This document shows positions 41,122 to 51,276 of a stretch of 64,000 nucleotides of DNA, piece after piece. Every line of letters begins with the position of its first letter. Within the stretch, counting starts at the first letter, position 1. A model generated the notes under the pieces. That model saw nothing but the letters and a program-made list of their open reading frames with translations. It had not been told where the DNA came from and did no database searches. This DNA is from Streptococcus sp. DD12 (GTDB taxonomy: Bacteria; Bacillota; Bacilli; Lactobacillales; Streptococcaceae). Both the position numbers and the translations under genes were made by a program. The stretch spans positions 1-64,000 of the forward strand of contig NZ_KQ969495.1 in NCBI RefSeq assembly GCF_001578885.1, given 5' to 3'.

Positions 41122-42519
41122 ATGGATAAACCACTTGTATCCATTATTTGTACCGTGTATAACAAAGCGAAGTTTTTGGAAGAAGCTTTGGCGAGTTTTG
41201 AAGCTCAAGAAACACCTTTTCCAGTTGAAATTCTTCTGATTGATGATGCATCGACAGACAAGAGTCGGGAAATTATGGAGACTTTTGCTAGTCAGAGTCA
41301 AAAAGAGGTTCGCCTTTTTTATAATGAGCAAAATCTAGGCATTGCTAAAACCTGGAAAAAAATCTGCTTGGAAGCGCGGGGTGACTATATTGCCCGCTGT
41401 GATGGGGATGATTTTTGGTTAGCTTCTGACAAACTTGCTAAACAGGTTCAAGTTATCCAAGACCATCCTGACTGTCAGTGGGTGACTACGGATATTAGTC
41501 TAGTGGATGAGGATGGCCAAGTTCAGGTTGAAAGGGTTTTTCAGGATGGGCATATGCCCGTGATTTCATCCTTTGAGGAAATGTTGGCAACGCGTGGTTT
41601 TACGGCCCCTTCGACCTGGCTAATAGAGCGTCAACTCATGTTAGCGGTCAATGATGAGATGGATGAAACGACGGCAGATGACACATTTGACTTACAGTTA
41701 GATCTTTTTCAAAAAACACAGAAATATTTCCTAGCTGAGACAATGGTGGCTTACCGGGTGAATTCGGGATCAGATTCGCGCCCAAGGGATATGAAAAAAG
41801 TGGAAGAACGCTTTTACCGTTTGTTGGAAACTCAAAAAAGCTATCTAGACAAGTATCCTCAAAGTGATAAAACTGCCATGCTAGAGCTCCTCTTAGATCG
41901 AAGCAATACTTTCGAATTAACCCTCAGCCGTTTGTCAGTTGGGCCTGTTTCCCAGATTTGGGCACAAGAGGTCACCATCTATTTTGCGAAGGAAGGGCAA
42001 GGCTTCGATGAGGATAGCGCCCTTCGTTTTCCCTTGCAAAAGAAAGATAAGATTAGCTTTGAGGTGCCCGATAATGTGACCCATGTTCGAGTAGATTTAT
42101 CTGAAATACCTAGTTGTTATAAAGGTGTTTCCTTGGTTGATCGACACTTTAATACCGATATTATTGCAGGCTACACTTCAGGCATCCGCCTGGGAAATGG
42201 CTATATCTTCCCTGATGCAGATCCGCAACTCGTATATGATATTGGAAAGTACCAAGGCCGTGAGTTGACCCTATCTTATGAGATGTTCAATGTAGACGAT
42301 ATGTCTAAACCAGATTATATTGCTAATCTCTTGGGTCTAGACCTCCAAGAAAAAGAAGAAAAGCTTGCTAGACAAGAAGAGCAGTTGGTTCGCTACCAGA
42401 CCCAAAACAAGCAACTCCAAGCCCAATTGGAAGAAATGGTGCGTCAGTACAATGCCGTTACTCATTCTCGCCGTTGGCGCTACCCAAGTAAAATTATTGA
42501 TGTTCTTAGGAGACACTAA
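41122..42519 (+). CDS. rgpE: Glycosyltransferase RgpE (GT2) with C-terminal coiled coil
   Basis: 465 residues. The N-terminal GT-A domain has 'SIICTVYNKAKFLEEALASF', 'LLIDDASTDKSREIM' (about 37-51) and 'IARCDGDDFWLASDKL' (about 91-106). A beta-rich middle follows, then a Glu/Gln-rich coiled coil (about 405-450). In the S. mutans order RgpE concerns side-chain or backbone decoration. The exact sugar is not visible. GAGGTGA precedes the ATG. Its stop overlaps the rgpF start. Confidence 0.88.
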   Translation: MDKPLVSIICTVYNKAKFLEEALASFEAQETPFPVEILLIDDASTDKSREIMETFASQSQKEVRLFYNEQNLGIAKTWKKICLEARGDYIARCDGDDFWLASDKLAKQVQVIQDHPDCQWVTTDISLVDEDGQVQVERVFQDGHMPVISSFEEMLATRGFTAPSTWLIERQLMLAVNDEMDETTADDTFDLQLDLFQKTQKYFLAETMVAYRVNSGSDSRPRDMKKVEERFYRLLETQKSYLDKYPQSDKTAMLELLLDRSNTFELTLSRLSVGPVSQIWAQEVTIYFAKEGQGFDEDSALRFPLQKKDKISFEVPDNVTHVRVDLSEIPSCYKGVSLVDRHFNTDIIAGYTSGIRLGNGYIFPDADPQLVYDIGKYQGRELTLSYEMFNVDDMSKPDYIANLLGLDLQEKEEKLARQEEQLVRYQTQNKQLQAQLEEMVRQYNAVTHSRRWRYPSKIIDVLRRH

Positions 42520-44300
42520 TGAAGCGTTTATTACTTTACGTTCACTTTAACCGATACAATAGCTTGAGTGACCATGTCCTCTACCAGCTGGAGCAGATGA
42601 ATCCGCTTTTTTCACGCATTGTTTTCATCTCAAATAGCCAGCTGGATGAAGCTGCCATCAATACGTTACGAGAAAGACGCTTGATTGATGAAGTGGTTCA
42701 GCGTAAAAACTCTGGTTTTGATTTTGGTGCTTGGCGTGACGGTATGGATGCGGTGGGCTGGGAACAGCTAAAAAACTTTGATTCCCTCACCATTATGAAT
42801 GACACTTGTTTTGGACCTCTCTGGGACATGTTGCCTATTTACCAAAAGTTCGAGGAAGATAATACCGTTGATTTTTGGGGCTTGACCAACCATCGGGCTC
42901 AAGGAAAAATGAAGGAGCATTTGCAGTCTTACTTCATTTCCTTTAAAAAGGAAGTGGTTTTGTCACCAGCCTTTCCTCATTTTTGGCTGAACGTTCAGGA
43001 CTTTGACGATGTTCAGGATGTGATTGACCATTACGAAACACAGGTGACGACGACTTTTGAAGAGGAAGGCTTCCGCTACAGGGCAGTATTTGATACGGTT
43101 GATGAGCCGACTGACCACATGCCACATCCGGACTTTTCTTTCTACAATACGTCAGCGATTTTGCAACACGGGGTTCCTTTTATCAAGGTCAAACCGCTAA
43201 ATGCGATACCTGAGTATACGGTTGCGGTTCTTGATTTCATTCAAAAGAATTCCGATTACCCAACAGAGCTGATTTTGCGGCATATGTCTAAGGTCTTTCC
43301 CAACACGGAAAACTACCTCCTAGCTTATAAATATGCCCAAATGGCGCCTGCCTCACCAAGCCCTAAAGCTAAGGTGGCCATTCATCTGCATGTCTTTTAT
43401 ACAGACCTCTTGGCTAGTTTTTTGGAAATTTTTGCGACCTACGACTTTGCCTATGACCTTTACATCACTACCGATAGTAAAAAGAAGGTGCCAACGATTG
43501 AGGAAGTTCTTAATCTTTACAATGCCCAGGCCGCTATCCATGTGACCGGTAATGTTGGCCGAGATGTCCTGCCGATGTTGAAACTGAAAAAGGAACTGTC
43601 CCAGTATGATTATGTCGGGCATTTTCACACGAAGAAGTCAAAAGAAGCGGATTTCTGGGCGGGCGAATCTTGGCGCAATGACCTTGTAGACATGCTCGTT
43701 CGACCGGCGGGTAGCCTTTTGGCGCAATTAGAGAAATCACCGGATTTGGGTCTCGTTATTGCGGACATTCCAACTTATTTCCGTTTTGTCAAGTTGGACC
43801 CTGCACATGAGGCGATGATTGAACCGATGATGACCAAGATGTGGAAAGAGATGGGAATGACCAAGGTTATTGATTTTAAAGCCTATTCGACCTATGTCAT
43901 GTCCTATGGAACCTTCATTTGGTTTAAGTACGATGCCTTGAAGCCCCTGTTTGACCTGGATTTGACAGAGGAGCAGGTTCCAGCAGAGCCATTGCCTCAG
44001 GGGTCTATTTTGCATGCCATTGAGCGGATGATGGTTTACATCGCTTGGGGTCAAGACTATGACTTTATCATCGCTCCCCATCCAAAACGCTTAGCGCCTT
44101 ATATTGACGTTAATTTGCTCAATACCAAGCCAAGTAATACTTTTTACCCTTGGGCACCTATTGAATTCACGCAATTTGGTGGCTTGAAAGGATCGGTCAA
44201 GTTCTTCTTCCATGCTAACTTTGGCATCCTTAAATATGTTACAAAACGTGTTTTGGCCCCTGCGCTCAGAATCTACCATAAGGTGATGCCTTTTAACTAA
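42519..44300 (+). CDS. rgpF: Rhamnosyltransferase RgpF
   Basis: 593 residues, the usual RgpF length. 'NSGFDFGAWRDGMDAVGW' (about 64-81) and 'TIMNDTCFGPLWDM' (about 90-103) mark the first rhamnan-synthesis domain. 'YVGHFHTKKSKEADFWAGESWRNDLVD' (about 366-392) marks the second. It alternates linkages in the polyrhamnose backbone with RgpB. TTAGGAG lies before the ATG, which overlaps the rgpE stop. Confidence 0.95.
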   Translation: MKRLLLYVHFNRYNSLSDHVLYQLEQMNPLFSRIVFISNSQLDEAAINTLRERRLIDEVVQRKNSGFDFGAWRDGMDAVGWEQLKNFDSLTIMNDTCFGPLWDMLPIYQKFEEDNTVDFWGLTNHRAQGKMKEHLQSYFISFKKEVVLSPAFPHFWLNVQDFDDVQDVIDHYETQVTTTFEEEGFRYRAVFDTVDEPTDHMPHPDFSFYNTSAILQHGVPFIKVKPLNAIPEYTVAVLDFIQKNSDYPTELILRHMSKVFPNTENYLLAYKYAQMAPASPSPKAKVAIHLHVFYTDLLASFLEIFATYDFAYDLYITTDSKKKVPTIEEVLNLYNAQAAIHVTGNVGRDVLPMLKLKKELSQYDYVGHFHTKKSKEADFWAGESWRNDLVDMLVRPAGSLLAQLEKSPDLGLVIADIPTYFRFVKLDPAHEAMIEPMMTKMWKEMGMTKVIDFKAYSTYVMSYGTFIWFKYDALKPLFDLDLTEEQVPAEPLPQGSILHAIERMMVYIAWGQDYDFIIAPHPKRLAPYIDVNLLNTKPSNTFYPWAPIEFTQFGGLKGSVKFFFHANFGILKYVTKRVLAPALRIYHKVMPFN

Positions 44301-44317
44301 TCATTAGGAAACTTATT

Positions 44318-46981
44318 ATGAATCGGTTTACGCAATTTTACGAAGCAGTTAAAGGGAGAAGTGCGAAAAAAATGCAGCGGACTCGGCGGTCAATACAGAC
44401 CTTTTTTCCGCGGATAAAGCGAAAAATCGAGCATTTCTCACTAAAAACATGGCTTAAAGACCAACAACAGGAAATCCTTAATAGCAAGGAGAACCTGTTG
44501 TCTTTTTGGCGTCAATTAACGCCTGCAACAGTTCTACAAATGGTGCTTGTCATCATTTTTGTTTTGTTTATTGTTCTTTATATTTTTAATCAGAAGATGC
44601 TGGTGAAGTCTGACTATGATTTGACAGTTGGCTTTCGGCAATTGAAGCAGTTCCTTCTTTTTCCTTATCTGATTTCTTTAGCGGGGATTGGGTATTTTAT
44701 CTCGCGGAACATTCAGAAAAGGTTCTTTATTCGCCTATTTTCTGGTTACGGTATCTTTCTCGTCGCGTCTTATTTTATTTATTATTCACGCAACATAAAT
44801 AACCAAGACTTTAAAGGCTGGGACCTAATTGGCAATCATTTTTTCCAATGGGATTATCTTTTGTCCCTTTTGCTTGCGATTGGCTTAGGGATTGCCTATT
44901 TTGCCCTACGAAAAAGATATGTGCATAGGCTGCGACCATCCTATGCCATGCCTCTTTTTCAACGTTATCTGCTTTCCATCCTCCTTGGCGGGGCCATGGC
45001 TGTAGATGATCGCTTGGTTTCCTTGGTTAAAGATAGCTTGGTGACAGGTCTGTCTATTGAAATTGACAGCTATGACTTTGCTGCCTATTTCTTTGAAAGT
45101 CTAGGCCTGCTCTTGCTGGTTCTTCTCATATTTTCTGGGTTAGCAAATCTCTTTTTACGAGGAATTCACGCCTTTCGACGTAATCAGACGTCCTATGCGT
45201 CGGTGGTCTGTACCAGTCTGGTATTAGGCACCTTCTTTAACTACACCATCCAGATGGGGGTTCGTAAAAGCGGGGCCATTGTTAACCGCTATGTTTTTCC
45301 TGCTGCAACGCTCTATCAAATTTTAGCCTTATCACTTATCGCACTTTTATGTTACATGATCTTTAATCGCTATTTGGAAGTGACCCTGTTTCTGATTGTT
45401 TTGGGTGCGGCGATTTCAACCATCAATGCCATAAAAGTTAGTATGCGCAATGAGCCCTTACTCTTATCTGATTTTTCTTGGGTTAAGGAAATTAACCAAC
45501 TCCTCGGTTATATTAATATTTCCATCGTACTCTATAATGTGCTTGGCTTGATTGCGGTGCTGGCATTTTATCGTTTTCTAAAAAAACATCTCTTTAAAGA
45601 CCGGGTAACCAATAACATGCTGACGCGTGTCCTCACAGCAGTAGGGGTAATAGCCATCTTTGGAACCAGTCTAAATACCCTGGCTCAGCGAAAGGGAAAT
45701 ATTATTCCTTATGGAATTCCTGTGCTTTCTCAGTTAAACAACTGGAATAATCTGGATTGGATGGGTCAGGCAAGCACTGCCAGCTATAAGTCTTTGCTCT
45801 ATGTCTGGTCAGTGGAACTGTCTTCACCCACCATGCAAAAGCCAGCCAATTATTCGAAAGCGCGGATGGAAGCCTTGGCTAAAAAGTACCAAAAACGGGC
45901 TGCTGAGATTAATGCTAGCCGCACACAAAACATCAATGATCAGACGGTCATTTTTGTGCTAAGTGAGAGTCTGGCTAACCCAGACCGTATCGCTGGCGTC
46001 ACACTAAGTAGCCAGCCCTTGCCATTTATCAATTCTGTCAAAGAAACGAGTACCGGTGGCCTTATGAAATCTGATGGCTATGGTGGTGGGACAGCCAATA
46101 TGGAATTCCAATCCTTGACGGGCTTACCTCTGTATAACCTCTCTTCTTCAATTAGCTCGGCGATGACGCAGGTGGGGCTACGCATGTCCTATGTGCCAAG
46201 TATTAGTAATTTATTTGAGAACAAGAATAAGATTGCGATTCACTTGGGAGATGGATCCACTTATTCACGGTCAGAATTCTATAAAAAACTTGGTTTTGAT
46301 ACATTTATCGCTAGGGAAAATGGGACAAAAACCTATAAGGATACGGATGCCCTGCCGGGCGGTACTTTCCCAAGGGATGCGGCAACTTATGATGCCGTTC
46401 TTGACAATATCAATACGAACCAAAATCAATTTTTCTCAGTCATTACTTATCAGAATCACACGCCGTGGACATATACTGGTGACAGTGATATTAGTGCGTC
46501 AGATGCCAATTTGGATCCGGGGCTCAACAAGGTACTGGACACCTATACGAAGTTGATTAACCAGACCGACCAAGAAACGCAGACCTGGTTGAGTCAATTG
46601 TCCCAAATTGATAAAAAAATCACGGTTGTCTTTTATGGTGACCACTTGCCAGGGTATTACCCAACTTCAGTCTTTTCAAGTAATCCGGGAAGTCAATATC
46701 AGACGGACTATTTCATCTGGAGCAACTACGAGACGCCTAAGTTGGACTACCCTTATGTGAATTCTAGCGATTTCCCTGCAGAACTTTTAGCAGTGACGCA
46801 ATCCAAGGTTTCTCCCTATTATGCACTTCTAACGGATGTGCTTAATAATGCCAGTGTGGACAAGGGAGAGTTGGATGCCAGTCAAAAGGACATTAGCGAA
46901 GATCTGAAGTTGGTCGAGTATGACTTGACCACTGGTGACAATTACCTGACTCAAGATAGCAATTTCTTTAAAGTGGAGTAG
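44318..46981 (+). CDS. sccH: SccH/GacH-like glycerol-phosphate transferase (LtaS family)
   Basis: 887 residues. After a basic N-terminus come about ten to twelve membrane segments (about 72-475), then an extracellular sulfatase-like domain with 'VIFVLSESLANPDRI' (metal ligand Glu), 'GYGGGTANMEFQSLTG' (about 587-602) with the catalytic Thr of the LtaS type, and 'VFYGDHLPGYYP' (about 769-780). GacH and SccH put glycerol phosphate on the polysaccharide side chain. Its place right after rgpF matches the S. mutans order. Confidence 0.85.
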   Translation: MNRFTQFYEAVKGRSAKKMQRTRRSIQTFFPRIKRKIEHFSLKTWLKDQQQEILNSKENLLSFWRQLTPATVLQMVLVIIFVLFIVLYIFNQKMLVKSDYDLTVGFRQLKQFLLFPYLISLAGIGYFISRNIQKRFFIRLFSGYGIFLVASYFIYYSRNINNQDFKGWDLIGNHFFQWDYLLSLLLAIGLGIAYFALRKRYVHRLRPSYAMPLFQRYLLSILLGGAMAVDDRLVSLVKDSLVTGLSIEIDSYDFAAYFFESLGLLLLVLLIFSGLANLFLRGIHAFRRNQTSYASVVCTSLVLGTFFNYTIQMGVRKSGAIVNRYVFPAATLYQILALSLIALLCYMIFNRYLEVTLFLIVLGAAISTINAIKVSMRNEPLLLSDFSWVKEINQLLGYINISIVLYNVLGLIAVLAFYRFLKKHLFKDRVTNNMLTRVLTAVGVIAIFGTSLNTLAQRKGNIIPYGIPVLSQLNNWNNLDWMGQASTASYKSLLYVWSVELSSPTMQKPANYSKARMEALAKKYQKRAAEINASRTQNINDQTVIFVLSESLANPDRIAGVTLSSQPLPFINSVKETSTGGLMKSDGYGGGTANMEFQSLTGLPLYNLSSSISSAMTQVGLRMSYVPSISNLFENKNKIAIHLGDGSTYSRSEFYKKLGFDTFIARENGTKTYKDTDALPGGTFPRDAATYDAVLDNINTNQNQFFSVITYQNHTPWTYTGDSDISASDANLDPGLNKVLDTYTKLINQTDQETQTWLSQLSQIDKKITVVFYGDHLPGYYPTSVFSSNPGSQYQTDYFIWSNYETPKLDYPYVNSSDFPAELLAVTQSKVSPYYALLTDVLNNASVDKGELDASQKDISEDLKLVEYDLTTGDNYLTQDSNFFKVE

Positions 46982-46984
46982 AAA

Positions 46985-48772
46985 ATGAAAAGAAAACAAC
47001 ATAAACATCAGTGGCTAAGTAAGGGCTATATGCCCTACTTGGTTTTAGCTGCATTCTCACTGGTGTTCACCGGTTTAAACTATGTGGTGGCCAATACCAG
47101 TAGTCAGATTTATGACTATCCCTTTCACTTGGCTCGTATCGTTGGTTTGGCCAATTCCATTTCTCATGGGGATTGGTTGCCAAACTTAAATGATATGTAC
47201 AACCGAGGCATTGGTTATGGTGTGCCCATGTTTTACGGCAATTGGCAGTTTTACCTACCAGCTTTCGTATTTCTATGGACTAAAGTAGCGACCCTTGCTT
47301 TTTCCAGTTACGTCTTTTTATTGACGCTGTCATCAAGCTTTTCTGCCTACTGGTCAGTTAAGAAAATCACAAACAGCACAAATCGTGCCCTTTTATTCTC
47401 ACTTGTTTACCCAACCCTGATTCCTTATTACGGGTTTGGCATGACGGCTGTTGTGCCATTTATTCCGCTCCTTTTTTACGCCATCTATAAGGTGCTCTAC
47501 CTCGATAAGAAAAATCCTGTATTGTTGGGTGTTGTCATTGCTTTATTGGTGCAGACACACATCATTTCAACCATAGTATTGGCAATTGCCAGCGGTCTGT
47601 TTGTTCTCCTCAATCTGAAAAAATGGACCCTGCAAAAGATGATTTCCTTTGCCTTGTCGGGTGTCATTTCTATCCTTTTGACGCTTGGCTTCATCTTCCA
47701 GTATTTGGAACAAAGCCGTTCTCAAACTTTCTTTGTTAACTGGAAACTTAGAGATTTTCCCTTCCCGACAGTGACAGTGATGAGTTCGTCGAATCTTTGG
47801 GAAATTATCCAGGCCTATACCTTCCCCTTGGCCCTCGTCTTTTTGCTGGCGCTGATTCTTCTTTTCAGACAGCTTAATCAGCTTTCAAAACAACTGGTTT
47901 TGGTGTCCACAATTTTACTCTTGGCCTCTTCAAGCCTCCTGCCTTGGGATATCTTGCGCCACACCTCCTTGGCAGTCTTTCAGTACACGCATCGTTTGAC
48001 CTATTTCCTCCCTATTTTTGTCATGATGGCCCTCTTTATCTCGGGGAAAAAGCTTGTCGTATTAGTATTGGCTAGCATCCAAGTGATTTATTTCGCCTTA
48101 GTTTTCCCCTTGAGTTTTTTACCATCAGCTTCAAACTACAAAGATTCCTTCGGACTCGTTGCGAGCAATATTGAGGTCATGCGGGGGATGAATGCCAAGG
48201 CTGTCCAAGTTTTCACCAACCCTTACGACAATGAAGTCACCTTTGACACATCTGGAGATGAGTATTTTAATTTGGATACCAACCATGAAAATGCCCGTAA
48301 CGGTCAATTCAATCAGTTCCAGTATGATGGCCAAACGGTGGCGGTGACTAACATTCATAAAACTTACAATAATTTAGAGTTTGATGTGACGCTCCCTAAG
48401 GGAGTGACACAGGCAGAGATTGTTTTACCGAAAATGTGGTATAAGGGATATGCCGTCACTTACTCTAATGGCGCTAGCGGTAGCCAAGTCAGTCAGAAAT
48501 CGCAACCTTTAACTGCAGAAGAAGAAAAAGCTTATCAAGAGGTGGAGAAACCTAAAGTAACTAGTAAGGTTCTCTATGATGGCCGTGGGGTGATTGATGT
48601 GACCTCAAGCGGTCATGTGAAAGTCTTTTATCAGAAGACAGCTACGCAGATAACTGGATTTGTCCTTGAGATTTTAGCTTGGTTAGGCCTGATCACTTAT
48701 AGTGTTTTGTTTACCTTCAAAAATCGTTCAAAGAAATCGACAGCAAAAACGGTCGCTTCTACAGAAGCTTAA
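46985..48772 (+). CDS. sccM: SccM-like GT-C membrane glycosyltransferase
   Basis: 595 residues with about twelve membrane segments. The first loop contains 'YDYPFHLARIVGLANSISHGDWLP' (about 40-63), whose DxxFH pattern is typical of GT-C enzymes that use lipid-phosphate sugars. A beta-rich extracellular domain lies near residues 400-560 and a last membrane segment follows. In the S. mutans order this gene attaches side-chain sugar from an undecaprenyl-phosphate donor made by the next gene. Here that next gene is frameshifted, so this enzyme may lack its donor. The assignment rests on gene order and topology. Confidence 0.72.
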   Translation: MKRKQHKHQWLSKGYMPYLVLAAFSLVFTGLNYVVANTSSQIYDYPFHLARIVGLANSISHGDWLPNLNDMYNRGIGYGVPMFYGNWQFYLPAFVFLWTKVATLAFSSYVFLLTLSSSFSAYWSVKKITNSTNRALLFSLVYPTLIPYYGFGMTAVVPFIPLLFYAIYKVLYLDKKNPVLLGVVIALLVQTHIISTIVLAIASGLFVLLNLKKWTLQKMISFALSGVISILLTLGFIFQYLEQSRSQTFFVNWKLRDFPFPTVTVMSSSNLWEIIQAYTFPLALVFLLALILLFRQLNQLSKQLVLVSTILLLASSSLLPWDILRHTSLAVFQYTHRLTYFLPIFVMMALFISGKKLVVLVLASIQVIYFALVFPLSFLPSASNYKDSFGLVASNIEVMRGMNAKAVQVFTNPYDNEVTFDTSGDEYFNLDTNHENARNGQFNQFQYDGQTVAVTNIHKTYNNLEFDVTLPKGVTQAEIVLPKMWYKGYAVTYSNGASGSQVSQKSQPLTAEEEKAYQEVEKPKVTSKVLYDGRGVIDVTSSGHVKVFYQKTATQITGFVLEILAWLGLITYSVLFTFKNRSKKSTAKTVASTEA

Positions 48773-48794
48773 TTTTTGAAGAAAGGAGTCGTCT

Positions 48795-49720
48795 ATGCAA
48801 ACTTTGTCAGTCGTTGTACCTTGTTATAACGAAGAAGAGACCATTTACCCTTTTTAGCGGCTTGTCAGCTAGTTGAAAAAGAGTTGGCAAATGACCTGCA
48901 ATTTAGCTATTATTTTGTGAATGATGGGTCCAAGGATGGGACCTTGCAGGTACTGCGCGAAGTCTCTCAGGCTTATCCAAATGTGCATTACCTATCGTTT
49001 TCACGAAATTTTGGTAAGGAGGCAGGACTCTTGGCTGGTCTTGAGGCGGCAGATGGAGACTTGGTTACTGTTATGGATGCAGACTTGCAGGACCCACCAG
49101 AGTTGCTCAAGGAGATGTACGCCAAAATCCAAGAGGGCTATGATGTGGTAGGAACCCGTCGTAGTGACCGCAAGGGGGAGCCAGCTATTCGTTCCTTCTT
49201 TGCCAAGACCTTTTATTGGCTCATTAATAAAGTGTCAGATACGGAAATGGTGGACGGAGCGCGTGATTTTCGCCTGATGACGCGTCAGGTCGTCCAGGCC
49301 ATCTTGCAAATGCATGAGGTCAATCGCTTCTCCAAGGGTCTTTTTTCTTGGGTAGGTTTTAAGGTGACCTATGTTGCCTATGAGAACCAAGAGCGAGTGG
49401 CAGGAGAGACTTCTTGGTCTTTCTGGAGTTTACTTCGCTACTCCATTGACGGATTTATCAATTTTTCCGAAGTCCCTTTAAAATTAGCGACATGGTCAGG
49501 TGCTCTTGCCTTTGTGATTTCTCTAGTGAGCATTTTATTTATCATTATTCGAAAAATCACGGTTGGTGGTAGTGTAGCCGGTTGGCCAAGTCTAGTGTCC
49601 ATCATTCTCTTTATCGGTGGCATTCAGCTGTTGGCGCTCGGCATCATCGGGAATTACATTGCTAAGATTTTCCTGGAAACCAAAAAACGTCCCGTCTACA
49701 TCGTCAAAGAACGTGGCTAG
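48795..49720 (+). pseudogene. sccN: SccN/GtrB-like polyprenyl-phosphate glycosyltransferase, frameshifted
   Basis: GT2 enzyme of the DPM1/GtrB class that makes a lipid-phosphate sugar donor. Good GAAAGGAG and ATG 48795 give MQTLSVVVPCYNEEETIYPF and then TAG at 48855. One extra T in the T5 run 48851-48855 would restore the frame into 'LAACQLVEKEL' and the whole remaining protein (ORF to 49720): 'YYFVNDGSKDGTLQ', 'FGKEAGLLAGLEAADGDLVTVMDADLQDPPELL', and two C-terminal membrane segments. All later motifs are intact, so the lesion is recent, phase-variable, or a sequencing error. Confidence 0.9.
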
Positions 49721-50087
49721 GGATTTGAGAGTGAAAGAGGTCACAAGCTTTTTTCAGGTCGAAGACACAAATCATATGTGAACTCTTGTCAATGTAGAGC
49801 GAAGTTCTAGAAAGAATCAAGAGATTCTTTCTTTTTTGATGACGAAGCAGTAACAAGTTTGATTTTGAAGCTCTCAAATAGGCCCTAGGTTGATGAGATG
49901 TTAGAAGCGTCTGAGATGACCCATTCGCTGAATCAAACAGGAGAATTTTCTAGTCACCATTTGATAGACCATACTCGATGAAGGAACTGAAAGATTGCTT
50001 CTCGGATGAGAGTGAGTTCACCGCCTGATGTCAGTTGCATTCATAGAATGTCCTGTCATTCCTCTTATCACAGAAAGAGATAATTAG
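49721..50087. other. Gene-free spacer between sccN and the island
   Basis: No coding sequence that I can support on either strand, apart from short open stretches that end quickly. It holds the sccN terminator (49810-49837). Because it stands directly before the left 87-bp repeat, it may be the original upstream DNA of the HAD gene now at 57122. Confidence 0.4.
49810..49837 (+). terminator. Terminator of the rgp-scc operon
   Basis: GAAAGAATC and GATTCTTTC form a perfect 9-bp stem around AAGA, then six T. Confidence 0.9.
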
Positions 50088-50174
50088 TTTAGGCATTGAC
50101 TTGCACGGCTCACTTGTTTTTGTCTCCCTTGAAAGGAAAAGGTTAGATGGTATGATTAAATTGATAGCAACAGA
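50088..50174 (+). repeat. Left 87-bp direct repeat (truncated HAD 5' copy)
   Basis: Matches 57058-57144 at 85 of 87 positions. It contains the ribosome site and the first codons of the Cof-type HAD gene (MIKLIATE), after which the sequence diverges and reads GIR and stop (TAA 50188-50190). So the left end of the island carries a truncated start of the gene that is intact at the right end. Confidence 0.92.
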
Positions 50175-50211
50175 AATCGGAATAAGGTAATTGATACAAT
50201 AGAATAGAAAT

Positions 50212-50246
50212 AAAGCCTTGGAATAAGCTGTTTCCAAGGCTTTTTT
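50212..50246. terminator. Terminator between the left repeat and rgg
   Basis: AAAGCCTTGGAA and TTCCAAGGCTTT form a perfect 12-bp stem with a T run on the plus side. The A run on the other side could also serve the minus-strand rgg. Confidence 0.85.
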
Positions 50247-50344
50247 ACTGTCTTTAACTAGAAGCGAAGGGTTGTTAGAATTACTTAGATTCTGCGGGCA
50301 TACTCTTGATTGGTATATCGTTAAAAGGTAGAGAACGATTTCAC

Positions 50345-51196
50345 TTATTCCCTGTTAACTAATGTATCAAAATGTTCAGTGTAATGTGATTTTAACTTGT
50401 CTTCTCCTAAAATATCAAGCACCTGTATGGCCTGTCTCATCTTTTCAATTCCAGTACCTGATTGGCGCTTAAATTCAAAGTAACCCGTTGCATAGAGAAA
50501 AACTGTCTGCTCATAAAAGTTTAATTCACTATCTAATAGTGCTTTTATCTCACCAATTAAATAAGAGCAATTTGAAAATTCCCCCTTATCTATACTAAGG
50601 ATTAAACAATTGATAGCAAGCTGAGAGACAACCCGCTTATTAGTTTTATTGAGAGATGAGTAAATGCTGTTGTTTAACATTTCTTTAGTTAATAAGAAGT
50701 AGGAGTTGTAGTTAATTGTGCGTACACAGTTACCTAATAAAGTAATTTCATAGTATCCCCAGTTTTCCACTTTGAAAAGATAGTCTGTCAGTTGAAGAAG
50801 CTCTTCATCAGATGGGATGATGCTCGAATCTATTGTGTGTAAAATGGATTTTACCATTGTTTTTTCAAACGAATTGAGAGTGTAATTAGAACTATCGGAA
50901 AGTAGGCATGCAATATTATTGAAATTTTGTGAAGAATATTGCTTACGGATGTATTGTACTAGGTCGCCAAATGATTTGGTTTTGGTGCAATTTTCATCAT
51001 ATAAAATAAGAAACTCATCTAAAGTAATGTGTAATTTATCTAAAATATTGATGAGCCGAATACACGATATCTCTGATTCTCCACGCTCAAAACGAGAGAT
51101 TTGTGATTTTGAAAGGTGTTCGTCAGCTAGAGAACACAGGCTAATTTGTTTTCCTTTACGGACTTTTCTAAGAGTGATTCCAAGTTTTGATTTCAT
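50345..51196 (-). CDS. rgg: Rgg family pheromone-responsive transcriptional regulator
   Basis: 283 residues, the usual Rgg size. The N-terminal helix-turn-helix (about 8-62) includes '[27 protein letters not shown]', nearly the canonical Rgg2/Rgg3 opening. The rest is an all-helical TPR-like domain that binds a short hydrophobic peptide. Divergent to the shp gene across an 80-nt region with a 42-bp palindrome, the arrangement of S. pyogenes rgg2/shp2 and rgg3/shp3. Whether it activates (Rgg2-like) or represses (Rgg3-like) cannot be told. The most likely targets are shp and the NRPS-MFS genes downstream. Confidence 0.93.
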   Translation of the reverse strand: MKSKLGITLRKVRKGKQISLCSLADEHLSKSQISRFERGESEISCIRLINILDKLHITLDEFLILYDENCTKTKSFGDLVQYIRKQYSSQNFNNIACLLSDSSNYTLNSFEKTMVKSILHTIDSSIIPSDEELLQLTDYLFKVENWGYYEITLLGNCVRTINYNSYFLLTKEMLNNSIYSSLNKTNKRVVSQLAINCLILSIDKGEFSNCSYLIGEIKALLDSELNFYEQTVFLYATGYFEFKRQSGTGIEKMRQAIQVLDILGEDKLKSHYTEHFDTLVNRE

Positions 51197-51223
51197 ATTT
51201 TTCCCATTTTCCCAACAAAAATG

Positions 51224-51265
51224 CTTTCAGTTTTTGTTTATTGTACAATAAATAAAAACTGAAAG
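51224..51265. promoter_or_regulatory. 42-bp palindromic operator with divergent -10 elements
   Basis: The 21-bp half CTTTCAGTTTTTGTTTATTG(T) at 51224-51244 is the inverted repeat of 51245-51265 with one mismatch. Its centre GTAC is shared by two TACAAT elements, 51244-51249 on plus (for shp) and 51245-51240 on minus (for rgg). The site lies 11 nt before the shp start and 27 nt before the rgg start, so one bound dimer could govern both. TTTCCCA repeats sit just to its left. Confidence 0.8.
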
Positions 51266-51276
51266 GAAGTCCGAGC

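Noticed and set aside
50031-50237. 68-codon minus-strand open frame at the left repeat
   Set aside because: Arises from the duplicated HAD leader and the adjacent terminator; a homologous frame is not conserved at the right copy.
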